Shown: positions 9,316 through 16,864 of the stretch, piece by piece | Position numbering within the stretch: position 1 is the first letter of the stretch | Layout of the letters: each line of letters begins with the position of its first letter | DNA from: Thiohalocapsa sp. | Lineage (GTDB): Bacteria; Pseudomonadota; Gammaproteobacteria; Chromatiales; Chromatiaceae | Direction of reading: 5' to 3' | Length of the DNA stretch: 41,431 nt | Assembly: GCA_021736785.1 (NCBI GenBank) | Contig: JAIPFF010000050.1 | Span: 1-41,431 of the forward strand | Translations under genes and position numbers: made by a program | The notes under the pieces: generated by a model | Told to the model about the DNA's origin: nothing | The model's input: the letters and a program-made list of their open reading frames with translations, nothing else | Database searches by the model: none

Positions 9316-9684
9316 ATGATCGACGCACCCAGAGAGCGCAGCCATCAGCACGGGCACCCGAGAACCACTCCCGAGTGCGACTATCCGACGCGGTGGCGAG
9401 AGACAATGCAGCGGGTCATGAGCACGCTGTCGCCCGAAGCAGCGGAGGTGATCGTCACCGACTTCGTGCAGTCGCGCTCCGGCGTGGACAAGCACGCAGT
9501 CCGCGATGCGCGCGCCGCCTATGCGCTGTCCATCGACCGAAAATGGTTCGCCTTTGCGGCCGAATCACTGCCGGCCGGCCCCGAAGCTTGCCTGCACTGG
9601 TGCGCACTGGTGGCAGCACGACTGACGTCGACCGAGTGGCTCGGCATCCCGGATTCCGGCTATCCGAGCAGGACCTACCGCTAG
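9316..9684 (+). CDS. Hypothetical protein, 122 aa
   Basis: Unrecognised soluble protein. ATG 9316 has AGGAGA well placed upstream, which decides it over an in-frame ATG at 9274. The N-terminal 20 residues are His/Pro/Arg-rich and likely disordered; the rest is helical and contains two tryptophans and two close cysteines or alanines near LHWCALVAARL. No signal peptide or membrane segment. It stands alone, convergent with the ferredoxin-type gene. Confidence 0.6.
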   Translation: MIDAPRERSHQHGHPRTTPECDYPTRWRETMQRVMSTLSPEAAEVIVTDFVQSRSGVDKHAVRDARAAYALSIDRKWFAFAAESLPAGPEACLHWCALVAARLTSTEWLGIPDSGYPSRTYR

Positions 9685-9788
9685 CGGGCGCCGAGCCCCC
9701 GCACGTGTTCCGGCGCGCCGATTGCCGCGGCGCCGGAGTTTCCTGCGTCCACGCCCGGTATCCGGCCGCCTTCCGGCATCTGTCCCCT

Positions 9789-10979
9789 TTAACGCATCGC
9801 CCGCCGCAATCGATCCAACCCGCGGCGCATGCCCTCGGCGATGAACGGCATCAGGCGGCCCTTGTCCCAGAGAATCCTCGCGAATAGGGCGTTGCGGTCG
9901 CGCGGCGGGTGCGGTCGTTTGGCTCTCGGCACCAATCGAAGCGCACCTTGCTCGCAGGCCGGCAGGCAGGCGCCGCAGCCGAGACAGACGCTGCTGTCCA
10001 CTTGCGCCCAGCGCTGCTGTTTCGGCAGCGGCCGCGCCAGTTCGGCGAGGCCGATACACTTGGCGTTGCAGGCACTCAGGCAGGCGCCGCAGTAGTCGCA
10101 GCGCTCGGGGTCGACCTCGGCGAGAAAGGGCGTCTTGGCGATGCCGTCGCCGAAGCCCATCTGCACGCCGGCCAACAGCTCGCAGCAGCAACGGCAGCAG
10201 TTACACAAGAACGACGGGCGCTCGCGGATATTGTCCGTAATATGGGTCAGCCCCAGCTCGCGGGCGCGGTCGAGGATGGCGAGCATCTCGTCCGCGCTGC
10301 GCTGCTCCGCCATGCCGCGTCGCACCAGAAACCGCGCGCCCTCGCCGAGCACCATGCAGATGTCCTCCACCGGTGCCCCCTGCCGGCAAGCCTTTCCCTC
10401 GTGCGCCTTCTTGTGCCGGCAGAAGCACATGGTGACGGCATGGAAGTCGGCCTCGCGGATAATCTGCCGCGCATCCTCCCAAGGCGTGATGCGCGACTGC
10501 ACGGGAATACGGTCTTCATAGACCAGGGCCCGGGTCAGGGGCCAGCGGCTGCCGAAAAACTCCCCGGCCTGCCCCTGCTTGCCCTGCTCGCGCAGATACT
10601 CGGACATCAAATGCGCCAGCTCCGCCTGCGGCAAATCGCCGCGGTCGCGCATGAAGCTGAACTCCATGAAGCCGATCAGGCCGGGCACCAGCAAGTAGTA
10701 AGTGTCCCCGCCATAGGGTAAGTCCATCACCAGGCCCTTGTTGGCCATGGACTCCAGGATGCCGTCCAGCTCGGCCGCAGGCACGCCGGTCGCCTGCACG
10801 AGCTCGTCGAGGGTCGCCTCGGTCAACGGAAAGCGCGCGGCGACCTCCGCCTCGCGGTCATCGAACAGCAAGCCGAGAATCCGGCGCAGCTTCGGGCTGT
10901 CGACGAGGCCGACCGGATAGCGGTTGAGCCGGTCGATCAACGGGACGAGCGAGGATTTGCTGCTTAGAAGGTGTCCCAT
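9789..10979 (-). CDS. 4Fe-4S ferredoxin-type protein with extra Cys clusters
   Basis: 396-aa iron-sulfur protein. The N-terminal part (about 40-90) looks like a winged-helix fold (TLDELVQATGVPAAELDGILESM). Two classic CxxCxxCxxxC motifs near the C-terminus (Cys294/297/300/304 and Cys332/335/338/342) would bind two [4Fe-4S] clusters, with further cysteines such as Cys309 close by. In the middle lie Cys185, 187 and 198, and the unusual run CNCCRCCC (Cys259-266). The family occurs in anaerobic and sulfur-metabolising bacteria as a predicted electron-transfer or redox-sensing protein; its partner is unknown. AGGA six bases before ATG 10979 supports the start. The gene is divergent from truC and has no obvious redox enzyme beside it. 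Confidence 0.82.
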   Translation of the reverse strand: MGHLLSSKSSLVPLIDRLNRYPVGLVDSPKLRRILGLLFDDREAEVAARFPLTEATLDELVQATGVPAAELDGILESMANKGLVMDLPYGGDTYYLLVPGLIGFMEFSFMRDRGDLPQAELAHLMSEYLREQGKQGQAGEFFGSRWPLTRALVYEDRIPVQSRITPWEDARQIIREADFHAVTMCFCRHKKAHEGKACRQGAPVEDICMVLGEGARFLVRRGMAEQRSADEMLAILDRARELGLTHITDNIRERPSFLCNCCRCCCELLAGVQMGFGDGIAKTPFLAEVDPERCDYCGACLSACNAKCIGLAELARPLPKQQRWAQVDSSVCLGCGACLPACEQGALRLVPRAKRPHPPRDRNALFARILWDKGRLMPFIAEGMRRGLDRLRRAMR

Positions 10980-11281
10980 AACGGTTCCTTGATTGCCGGT
11001 GGAATGCCGAGGGGAGTGCCGGGGGGGAGTGCCGGGGGGTTGCCATTAGCGTAGGCCGGTTTTCTCGTCGGGGCATTGCGTTGGGTCGGTCCCAAGGGCA
11101 CGGCATTGCCGGTTTGCGCCACGGCCCGGGTTCCGTCCGCATTGTCTCGGCGGATGATCGGACCGCTGGCGCGGGTCGACGGGAGCGCTTCTCGGAACCC
11201 CGTCGCCGACGTCTCCCGGCCGGCCATCGTGCCCCGGCCGAGCGCCCGATGCGGGAGTCCGGCGGGGTATGCTTGTTGCCC
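10980..11281. other. Divergent intergenic region with short G-rich repeats
   Basis: About 300 bp separating the ferredoxin-type gene and truC. Near 11000-11045 the motif GAGTGCCGGGG is repeated imperfectly two to three times. No clear promoter boxes were seen. Confidence 0.3.
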
Positions 11282-11998
11282 ATGGACATCCTCTACCTGG
11301 ACGACTGGCTGGTGGCCGTGCATAAGCCCTCTGGCCTGCTGGTGCACCGAAGCCTCATCGACAAGCACGAGACGCGCTTCGCACTGCAACTGGTGCGCGA
11401 GCACATCGGCCGGCGCGTCTATCCCGTGCATCGACTCGACAAGCCCACCTCGGGCATCCTGCTGCTCGCCCTCGACCCCGCGATCGCCCGCGAGCTCGGC
11501 GTGCAGTTTGCCGGCGGCCGGGTCGCGAAGACCTACCGTGCCATCGTGCGGGGCTACACGGAACAGGCCGGGGTGATCGACTACGCCCTGCGCGAGGAGC
11601 CCGACAAGCTCACCGACGCACTCGCCGAGGCCGACAAGCCCCCGCAACCCGCGATCACCCACTACCGGCGCCTGGGTACCGTCGAGATACCGTATCCCGT
11701 CGGCCGTTATGAAAGCGCGCGTTACTCCCTTGTCGAACTGCAACCCAAAACCGGCCGCAGGCACCAGATCCGCCGGCACATGAAGCACATTTTCCATCCC
11801 GTCGTCGGCGACACCACGCATGGCGACGGCCGCCACAATCGGTTTTTCCGCGATCGCTTCGGCAACCGGCGCCTGCTGCTGGCCGCCACCGAACTGCGGC
11901 TCGTGCATCCTTGCAGCGGCGAGCCGCTGGCGATCGGCGCGCCCCCGGCGGCGGATTTCCGGCACATCGCCGACGCACTCGGTTGGGGGCCTGCCTAA
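11282..11998 (+). CDS. truC: tRNA pseudouridine(65) synthase TruC
   Basis: 238-aa RluA-family pseudouridine synthase that isomerises U65 in certain tRNAs. The catalytic motif HRLDKPTSG gives Asp53 as nucleophile. The rest follows TruC closely: an N-terminal LYLDDWLVAVHKPSG, then VTHYRRLGTVEIP, GRYESARYSLVELQPKTGR and RRHMKHIFHPVVGD. No S4 domain is present, as expected for TruC. ATG 11282 matches the usual family N-terminus; frame extension to 11081 is not protein-like. The stop overlaps the convergent secreted-protein gene by four bases. Confidence 0.9.
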   Translation: MDILYLDDWLVAVHKPSGLLVHRSLIDKHETRFALQLVREHIGRRVYPVHRLDKPTSGILLLALDPAIARELGVQFAGGRVAKTYRAIVRGYTEQAGVIDYALREEPDKLTDALAEADKPPQPAITHYRRLGTVEIPYPVGRYESARYSLVELQPKTGRRHQIRRHMKHIFHPVVGDTTHGDGRHNRFFRDRFGNRRLLLAATELRLVHPCSGEPLAIGAPPAADFRHIADALGWGPA

Positions 11999-12645
11999 TT
12001 CGCTGCCTGGCCAGCCGCCCCGGTCGCCACTCCGGTCGCCGCCCGAGTCGCCGCCCGAGTCGCTGCCGACCCGGCCCGAGCCGCCGGGATGTCCCCGAGG
12101 AGCACCATGAGCCGCGTGATCGCAGCACCCGCACCGTCCAAAGAGAAGTCCGTCTGCGCCTCGCCGCCGCCTGCGAGCGGATAGCGCATTCGAAGTCGCC
12201 CGCCCTCGATCAGCCCCCGCAGCGCGGACGCTGCCGCAAGAGGCGCGCCGGCATCGCGGATGACAAAAGAGACATAGTTGGGCCCGGCATGATGCAGTTC
12301 CTGCGGACGATTGCCGGATCGGCCGGCGATCTCCCGGGTCACGGCATCGAGCGAAAAGCGCGGCCCGCCGGCGATCTGCCAAGTCAAGTCACGGCTGCCG
12401 TCGATCGCGACCGAGGCATCGGTGGGCAACAAAAAGGTGGCCCAGATTCGGGTCTCGTGGCTGGCACCATGGACGTTGAGCCCAAAGGCCTCATCGTTTT
12501 GCACCGCCGCGATCCCGACCGTCGCCGCGTTGATATCATCGAAAAACGAGATCAGCGTCCATGGCGACTCGGCGCGAGCCGCTGTCGCGGCGGCAAGCAA
12601 CGCAAGCGCAACCGCGACCGGCCGAGACAGTGAAAACATGCGCAT
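11995..12645 (-). CDS. Secreted hypothetical protein, 216 aa
   Basis: Starts with a good signal peptide (cleavage near ARA|ES, residue 25), so it is periplasmic or secreted. AAGGA six bases before ATG 12645 decides the start among several nearby Met codons (12651, 12645, 12639). The mature protein contains no cysteine motif and no family I recognise. Its last 20 or so residues (AATRAATRAATG type) come from a short repeat of GCC/CGA/GTC triplets at about 12010-12070 and are probably a disordered tail. It converges on truC with a four-base overlap of stop codons. Confidence 0.65.
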   Translation of the reverse strand: MRMFSLSRPVAVALALLAAATAARAESPWTLISFFDDINAATVGIAAVQNDEAFGLNVHGASHETRIWATFLLPTDASVAIDGSRDLTWQIAGGPRFSLDAVTREIAGRSGNRPQELHHAGPNYVSFVIRDAGAPLAAASALRGLIEGGRLRMRYPLAGGGEAQTDFSLDGAGAAITRLMVLLGDIPAARAGSAATRAATRAATGVATGAAGQAAN

Positions 12646-13327
12646 GATCATTCCTTTGGGGTGTTGAAAGGAGCCGTACTCGGGCGCGCGCGGCGACACA
12701 GGCCGGCAATGGACGCCAATCTTGGGCGCCGATACCTCGCGCGTCCACAACACCTGTCAATCCGGCCACCCCACGATAGCCGGCTCCCACCATGCCGGGA
12801 TCCCCTACTGTCGGGACAAATGCAACCTGTCACCGTGAGCCTTCTCGAGAGCACCGAGGGGCAAGAGGAACCGCTCATGACACGACCCCCGATCGCGCTT
12901 CCGAGTCATCGGGTAGCCGATCGCCGGCGTCGTTCTATGGTCGACCGAGGGGATTAGCGCAAGGAGCCGCGCCTACCGTTGGGTCTGCCCTGGCTGCGCA
13001 CCCGGCGAACGCCAAAGGCGATCCAGAGACGCGTCAGTGTCGAGAGCGATGTGATCGAGGCGAATGCCGCGAGGCGTACCTCGGTCCCGAGGCAACGGAA
13101 GCCGCACTCGACCGGGGAATGCGATGGCGTCCACCCGCCCCGTCCTTTGAAGGCCGACGCCGGTTGTTCCGACAAAGAAAGGGGAGCATTCCGCGAAAGG
13201 AAGCTCTTGGCTGAAGTAAGCGGAAGGCAAAGTCTACGGGAACGGGTAATCGAGGCAGAGCGAAATAAGCGTCCGACTCGGGATGACGACGGATGACGAC
13301 TACCGGGGATGACTACGACCGGGATCG
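12646..13327. other. Long stretch without a supported gene
   Basis: About 680 bp. The minus strand has an 73-aa frame (12954-13175) without a ribosome site; its composition is better than most random frames and it includes the run LAAFASITSLSTLTRLW. I could not identify it. It may be a decayed gene or a dispersed repeat. No RNA gene or terminator recognised. Confidence 0.3.
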
Positions 13328-13537
13328 TCAGTCGATCCAGGCACCCCGATAGTTCTCTTGACCGCGCTCATTGAGCACGTAACAGCGATTGCGGCCCGCG
13401 GCGTTCTCCTTATCGCAGGCCTCGAGCGCTGTTCGGGCTTGTCCATAGCGGCCGACCAGGCTCTGTCGGTAAGAGGACATGGCACCCAGCGTCGGGTGCT
13501 CCAAAGTGTGTTTCACGGACTGCATGAGGCGATACAT
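13328..13537 (-). CDS. Small hypothetical protein, 69 aa
   Basis: Short hydrophilic protein ending in Asp, with two cysteines (ALEACDKEN and NRCYVLN). GGGAG about eight bases before ATG 13537 supports this start over the longer frame to 13648. There is no export signal. Function unknown. It is followed upstream (higher coordinates, same strand) by another small gene at 13620-13751, so the two could be co-transcribed. Confidence 0.5.
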   Translation of the reverse strand: MYRLMQSVKHTLEHPTLGAMSSYRQSLVGRYGQARTALEACDKENAAGRNRCYVLNERGQENYRGAWID

Positions 13538-13619
13538 CACGGAACTCCCGATAGTGTAGGAAACACGGCCGATTCCGCAAAACCGATGCCCGATGGGAGC
13601 GGCCGTCTGCTGAATGTAT

Positions 13620-13751
13620 TCAGTTACTCTTGACGACCAACGGCACATGGTCGCCGGCGTGCTTTTTCGCGAGCTTGACTGCCTTCTTCTCCTTGGGCGT
13701 CAGCACCGCGTGTTTCTTGGACTCTTTATTCGACTTTTCGCGCTTGGACAT
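13620..13751 (-). CDS. Lysine-rich 43-aa protein
   Basis: Tiny basic protein: starts MSKREKSNKESKKHA, continues LTPKEKKAVKLAKKHA and ends VPLVVKSN. About one residue in three is Lys or Arg and there is no hydrophobic segment. I recall similar short Lys-rich proteins with a TPKEKK core in other Proteobacteria; role unknown, possibly nucleic-acid or ribosome binding (inference). The ribosome site (AGAGA) is weak. It lies about 80 bp upstream of the 69-aa gene on the same strand. Confidence 0.6.
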   Translation of the reverse strand: MSKREKSNKESKKHAVLTPKEKKAVKLAKKHAGDHVPLVVKSN

Positions 13752-14058
13752 ACGGATCATCTCTCGGGTAAACGGAGGGACAAGGCTCGACATCGACATC
13801 GATGCCGGGGCCGGGGCCGGACGCGTCGGTTTTTCGGGGATCCGGCGGCCGATCGTTGCGGGTGCCGAGCGGCGCCCGCGCAGATCGCAAAAGAAGGCGT
13901 GTGGCGATTCGCCCGCCGTGGGCTATTGCCACGTCCGTCGGTCCGGCGCAGGCGGATTTCCGAAAACCACCCGGCATAGTCGGTTATGACCAAACTACGC
14001 CGTCTGCACGGAATAGCAAGGGCTATTTGATGGTCGATAGCACGGCGAAGTCTGCGTC
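13752..14058. other. Gene-free stretch
   Basis: About 300 bp between the small lysine-rich gene and the end of the DUF4124 gene. Nothing recognised; it should hold the promoter of the minus-strand small genes. Confidence 0.3.
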
Positions 14059-14544
14059 TTAGCGGTCGCGGTAGAGCTGGCGACGTTCTTGGCGGATCTG
14101 GTCGAGTTGCCGATAGGTCCAGTCGCGGCGGCTCTTGGTCACGTTCTTGCCGAGGATTTCGCGCATCGACTCCTCGCGGCTATCGAGTTGCTTGAGGCGC
14201 CTGTCGATCTTGTCGGCGTCCCCGCGGACAGCCGCAGGCCGTCCCGCCGGCATCGATGCGTGCCCCGCCGAAGCAGGTTGCCTGACCTGACGCAGCGCGC
14301 CCATCCGGCGTGTCTGCTCGATCACCGAGTTGCGGCTGCCGCGCGGGTCGCCGGAGGAAAAGTTGCGGTATCCCGATGCCTTGTAGCCTGGAATGTACTG
14401 GCGCCTCGTTTCTTGCGGGCAAGCCACGTCGGAGAAGTACACCTTGCCGTCTTTGTCGACGCACTTGAGGATGCCGCCGGCGGCATCGGCGCTCGCTGCG
14501 AGCATGAACAGAACGACGGTCAGATGTCGGATGCGCGGGCTCAC
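14059..14544 (-). CDS. DUF4124 domain secreted protein
   Basis: 161-aa exported protein. A signal peptide (to about ADA|AGG) is followed at once by a DUF4124 motif, GGILKCVDKDGKVYFSD, with a second Cys in VACPQ; in this domain the two cysteines probably form a disulfide. The middle is Arg/Ser-rich and the last 55 residues are highly charged and probably a helical coil (DADKIDRRLKQLDSREE onward). Start is a GTG at 14544, supported by AAGGAGG six bases upstream. DUF4124 proteins are envelope proteins of unknown function common in Gammaproteobacteria. Confidence 0.8.
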   Translation of the reverse strand: MSPRIRHLTVVLFMLAASADAAGGILKCVDKDGKVYFSDVACPQETRRQYIPGYKASGYRNFSSGDPRGSRNSVIEQTRRMGALRQVRQPASAGHASMPAGRPAAVRGDADKIDRRLKQLDSREESMREILGKNVTKSRRDWTYRQLDQIRQERRQLYRDR

Positions 14545-14625
14545 GGATTTCCTCCTTGTCGGTCTCCGCGCAAGCCGTGCGCAGAGCGTCTGTCGGGCGA
14601 CAGCGGGCAGCCGTCACCGAACGGG

Positions 14626-14982
14626 TCATCGCGCCTCGCACCAGCCGCGGCAGTTGAACCGCTGCAGACACTCGATCAGATCGGTGCGTTCGGCAAGGCG
14701 CCTGTGCAGCGCGGACCATAAGGTTTCGGTGGACTTGCCGCCCGGACATTTCGCAGCCCAGTCGGCCCAACCGGCGGCAAACCCGCCGAGCCAGATGCGC
14801 TGGGCGTGCGCATCGTCGAGGGGCGGCAACAGCCTCGAGTCGATACTATCGGTCCTGAAGACTGCATCCCCGGCCTCGAACCAGTCGAGACCGGAAATCG
14901 CATCGCCGAGCTCGCGATATGCCATGTGCTTCGCCTCCAACAGCCTGTGGTCCGCGCCAGGGTACGCGCTGTACCTGGTCAT
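14626..14982 (-). CDS. Hypothetical protein, about 118 aa
   Basis: Unrecognised protein with six tryptophans and a cysteine-rich C-terminus (CLQRFNCRGWC). It reads as soluble and helical (GLDWFEAGDAVF, IWLGGFAAGWADWAAKC). The frame is open to 15207, but the part beyond 14982 looks non-coding, so ATG 14982 is preferred although its ribosome site is poor. It lies 80 bp upstream of the DUF4124 gene on the same strand and may share its transcript. Confidence 0.5.
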   Translation of the reverse strand: MTRYSAYPGADHRLLEAKHMAYRELGDAISGLDWFEAGDAVFRTDSIDSRLLPPLDDAHAQRIWLGGFAAGWADWAAKCPGGKSTETLWSALHRRLAERTDLIECLQRFNCRGWCEAR

Positions 14983-15320
14983 TCCGTGACAGGCCGGTAT
15001 CGCTGACCGAATGGCCGTCAGGCGACAGAGGCACCCGAGGGAAAGGGTCGGGATCGGCAGGGTCGGAAGCCGGGGCAAAAAAAAATCCGCCGCTTCGCCG
15101 CGACCGAAGCCGCCGACGACCGGTTCTTTACAAATCCATGGGGTAACTCGAGCATTCGGTTGATCGACGTCAACACGAAACGAATCCGTCGAGATTTCTT
15201 CATACACAAGGCTATCCTATGCCTCCATGCGCAGGCGCGGGCACCGTTGCCTGACCCACGCCAAGTCCCCACGCTTGATGAGCTCGCCCAAGCGCCGCGC
15301 AACCGATAAGGAGTTTCGGA

Positions 15321-16097
15321 GTGTCCCCGAACCATCTGCCCTCGCCTCGCATCAATCAACTGCTATTTGTCGTCGTTGTACTCTCGATGATTAATATCTC
15401 GACCAGTGTTGCGCTGTATGCGCACATAAGCTCCTTTGGTGTGCGCGACAATCGATCGCATGTCGCCCTTTCGACGGAAGTTCTTACATCAGCCGAGACG
15501 AATAAGGCCTCACGCCCTGGCGCGGGCAACGAGGCCGACCCGCGGGACGCCGAGACTTGCGAATTGTCTACGATGACCGCCGAGCAGATTGAATCGATCT
15601 CGATCCGCCTTTCCACTTTACAGGCCCAAATAGGAGACTTGCTGGCAGCAGCGGATATCGCCCCTCCCGTCGAGCCCGCGGCAGCATCGGAATTGCTCAC
15701 CCACAGAAACGATGCCATTTCGGCGGCGATTGCCGCGAGCTCGGCAGAATCACCCCTCGTGCGCCGCTTCATGAACGATGGACCTCGCGGAGCCTGGGGA
15801 GAATCAGCAATCGGGCAGCTCCATCAAGGTTACGCGGATACCGGCTTCTTCGCCGAGCACGGCGGAGACCTGTCCATCGATTGCCGGCGGGATACATGCC
15901 AAATTGACTGGGCCGCGCCCGATCTGACGGGTCTAACGCGCGCGGAAGCAGATGAGCTGCTCGGAATTGCGCATTATGAGCTGACAGCCTTGGTAGCAAG
16001 AGGAGTAGACAATGCAGGAGTGATGCAGATATTTCCGGTTGCCGACAGCGCTGCCCCAGGTATCCGGCTCGTTGTCGCAAAGGCCGATGGAAGCTAA
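15321..16097 (+). CDS. Membrane-anchored protein with CX4C motif
   Basis: 258-aa protein starting at a GTG (15321) with AAGGAG well placed upstream. One membrane segment at about 13-34 is followed by a polar linker, a helical region likely to form a coil (about 83-112), and a C-terminal domain containing SIDCRRDTCQIDW (Cys188, Cys193). This points to an inner-membrane anchor with a periplasmic domain and a likely disulfide. I know no function. GC content is clearly lower than in the neighbours, which suggests transfer. A second secreted protein starts 76 bp downstream, also with a non-ATG start, and the two probably form one unit. Confidence 0.65.
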   Translation: MSPNHLPSPRINQLLFVVVVLSMINISTSVALYAHISSFGVRDNRSHVALSTEVLTSAETNKASRPGAGNEADPRDAETCELSTMTAEQIESISIRLSTLQAQIGDLLAAADIAPPVEPAAASELLTHRNDAISAAIAASSAESPLVRRFMNDGPRGAWGESAIGQLHQGYADTGFFAEHGGDLSIDCRRDTCQIDWAAPDLTGLTRAEADELLGIAHYELTALVARGVDNAGVMQIFPVADSAAPGIRLVVAKADGS

Positions 16098-16173
16098 AAG
16101 CGGCTTACCGAGCCGCCGAAAGAGCGCCGTTTCGGTCGTACCATTTCTTCAAAAAACGGAAGGAGAGTCACCC

Positions 16174-16746
16174 TTGAGGAAAATCTTGTCGAGCTCCAAG
16201 AAATCACTCCTCGCCGGGAGCGTCTTGAGCACCGCGGCATTATGCATGCTGATGCTCGCGAAACCCGGTATCGGCATCGCCGGCGACGTCAACGTTTCGC
16301 CGTCCTCCTGTCAGGCGCCGTTTCTGTCTCAAGCCCAAGGAATGCGCTGGCACGAGAACTATGTCATGAATCCCTCTTGGGGAGTGAATACATGGCTGGT
16401 TTGCCCCATCAATTTCGATAACGACACATTGCCGTCGGGGTTTGTCGTTGGCGTAATCGGAAGCTTAATGGATGGCGCTTCGTCGGAGCGACCGAATTGC
16501 TTCTTCACTGTGCATACCGCGGTCAATACCACGCAACCCCCTTTCCGCTCCGGAAACGACGGCGTGCTCACCTGGCCGCTGGAGTTCAACATGGTAGACC
16601 CAACGCTTTGGGCAGCCGGACGGGGGATCAGCAGTGTCGACGTTGCCGGCTACCTGGGTGACCCGGATTTTTGGGCGATGGCCGTCTATTGCAGAATACC
16701 GGTTGGCTACAGCATCTCGCAGGTCACGATCGGAGACGATTTCTAG
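16174..16746 (+). CDS. Secreted four-cysteine protein, TTG start
   Basis: 190-aa exported protein. The start is a TTG at 16174, chosen because GGAGAG lies six bases upstream and a signal peptide (KKSLLAGSVLSTAALCMLML, cleaved near residue 36) follows directly. The mature part has four cysteines (in SSCQAPF, VCPINF, NCFFTV and YCRIPV), probably two disulfides, and reads as a beta-rich extracellular domain with many aromatic residues. I recall similar uncharacterised secreted proteins in Xanthomonadales-like bacteria, but no function. It follows the CX4C membrane protein and shares its lower GC. Confidence 0.65.
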   Translation: MRKILSSSKKSLLAGSVLSTAALCMLMLAKPGIGIAGDVNVSPSSCQAPFLSQAQGMRWHENYVMNPSWGVNTWLVCPINFDNDTLPSGFVVGVIGSLMDGASSERPNCFFTVHTAVNTTQPPFRSGNDGVLTWPLEFNMVDPTLWAAGRGISSVDVAGYLGDPDFWAMAVYCRIPVGYSISQVTIGDDF

Positions 16747-16838
16747 GCGGCGCCGGGTTCGGGCATTCGGCGCCTCGCGGCTGCGGGTCGCTCCGCAGAG
16801 GCGCGCCTCCTGAACATCGGTAAAACGCCCCGCATCGG

Positions 16839-16857
16839 GCGCCCGCAACGCGGGCGC
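16839..16857 (-). terminator. Possible terminator of the P-type ATPase gene
   Basis: Arms GCGCCCGC and GCGGGCGC with an AAC loop lie eight bases past the ATPase stop. On the minus strand a GTTTTA stretch comes about ten bases later, which is further than usual, so efficiency is uncertain. Confidence 0.35.
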
Positions 16858-16864
16858 CGACCGG

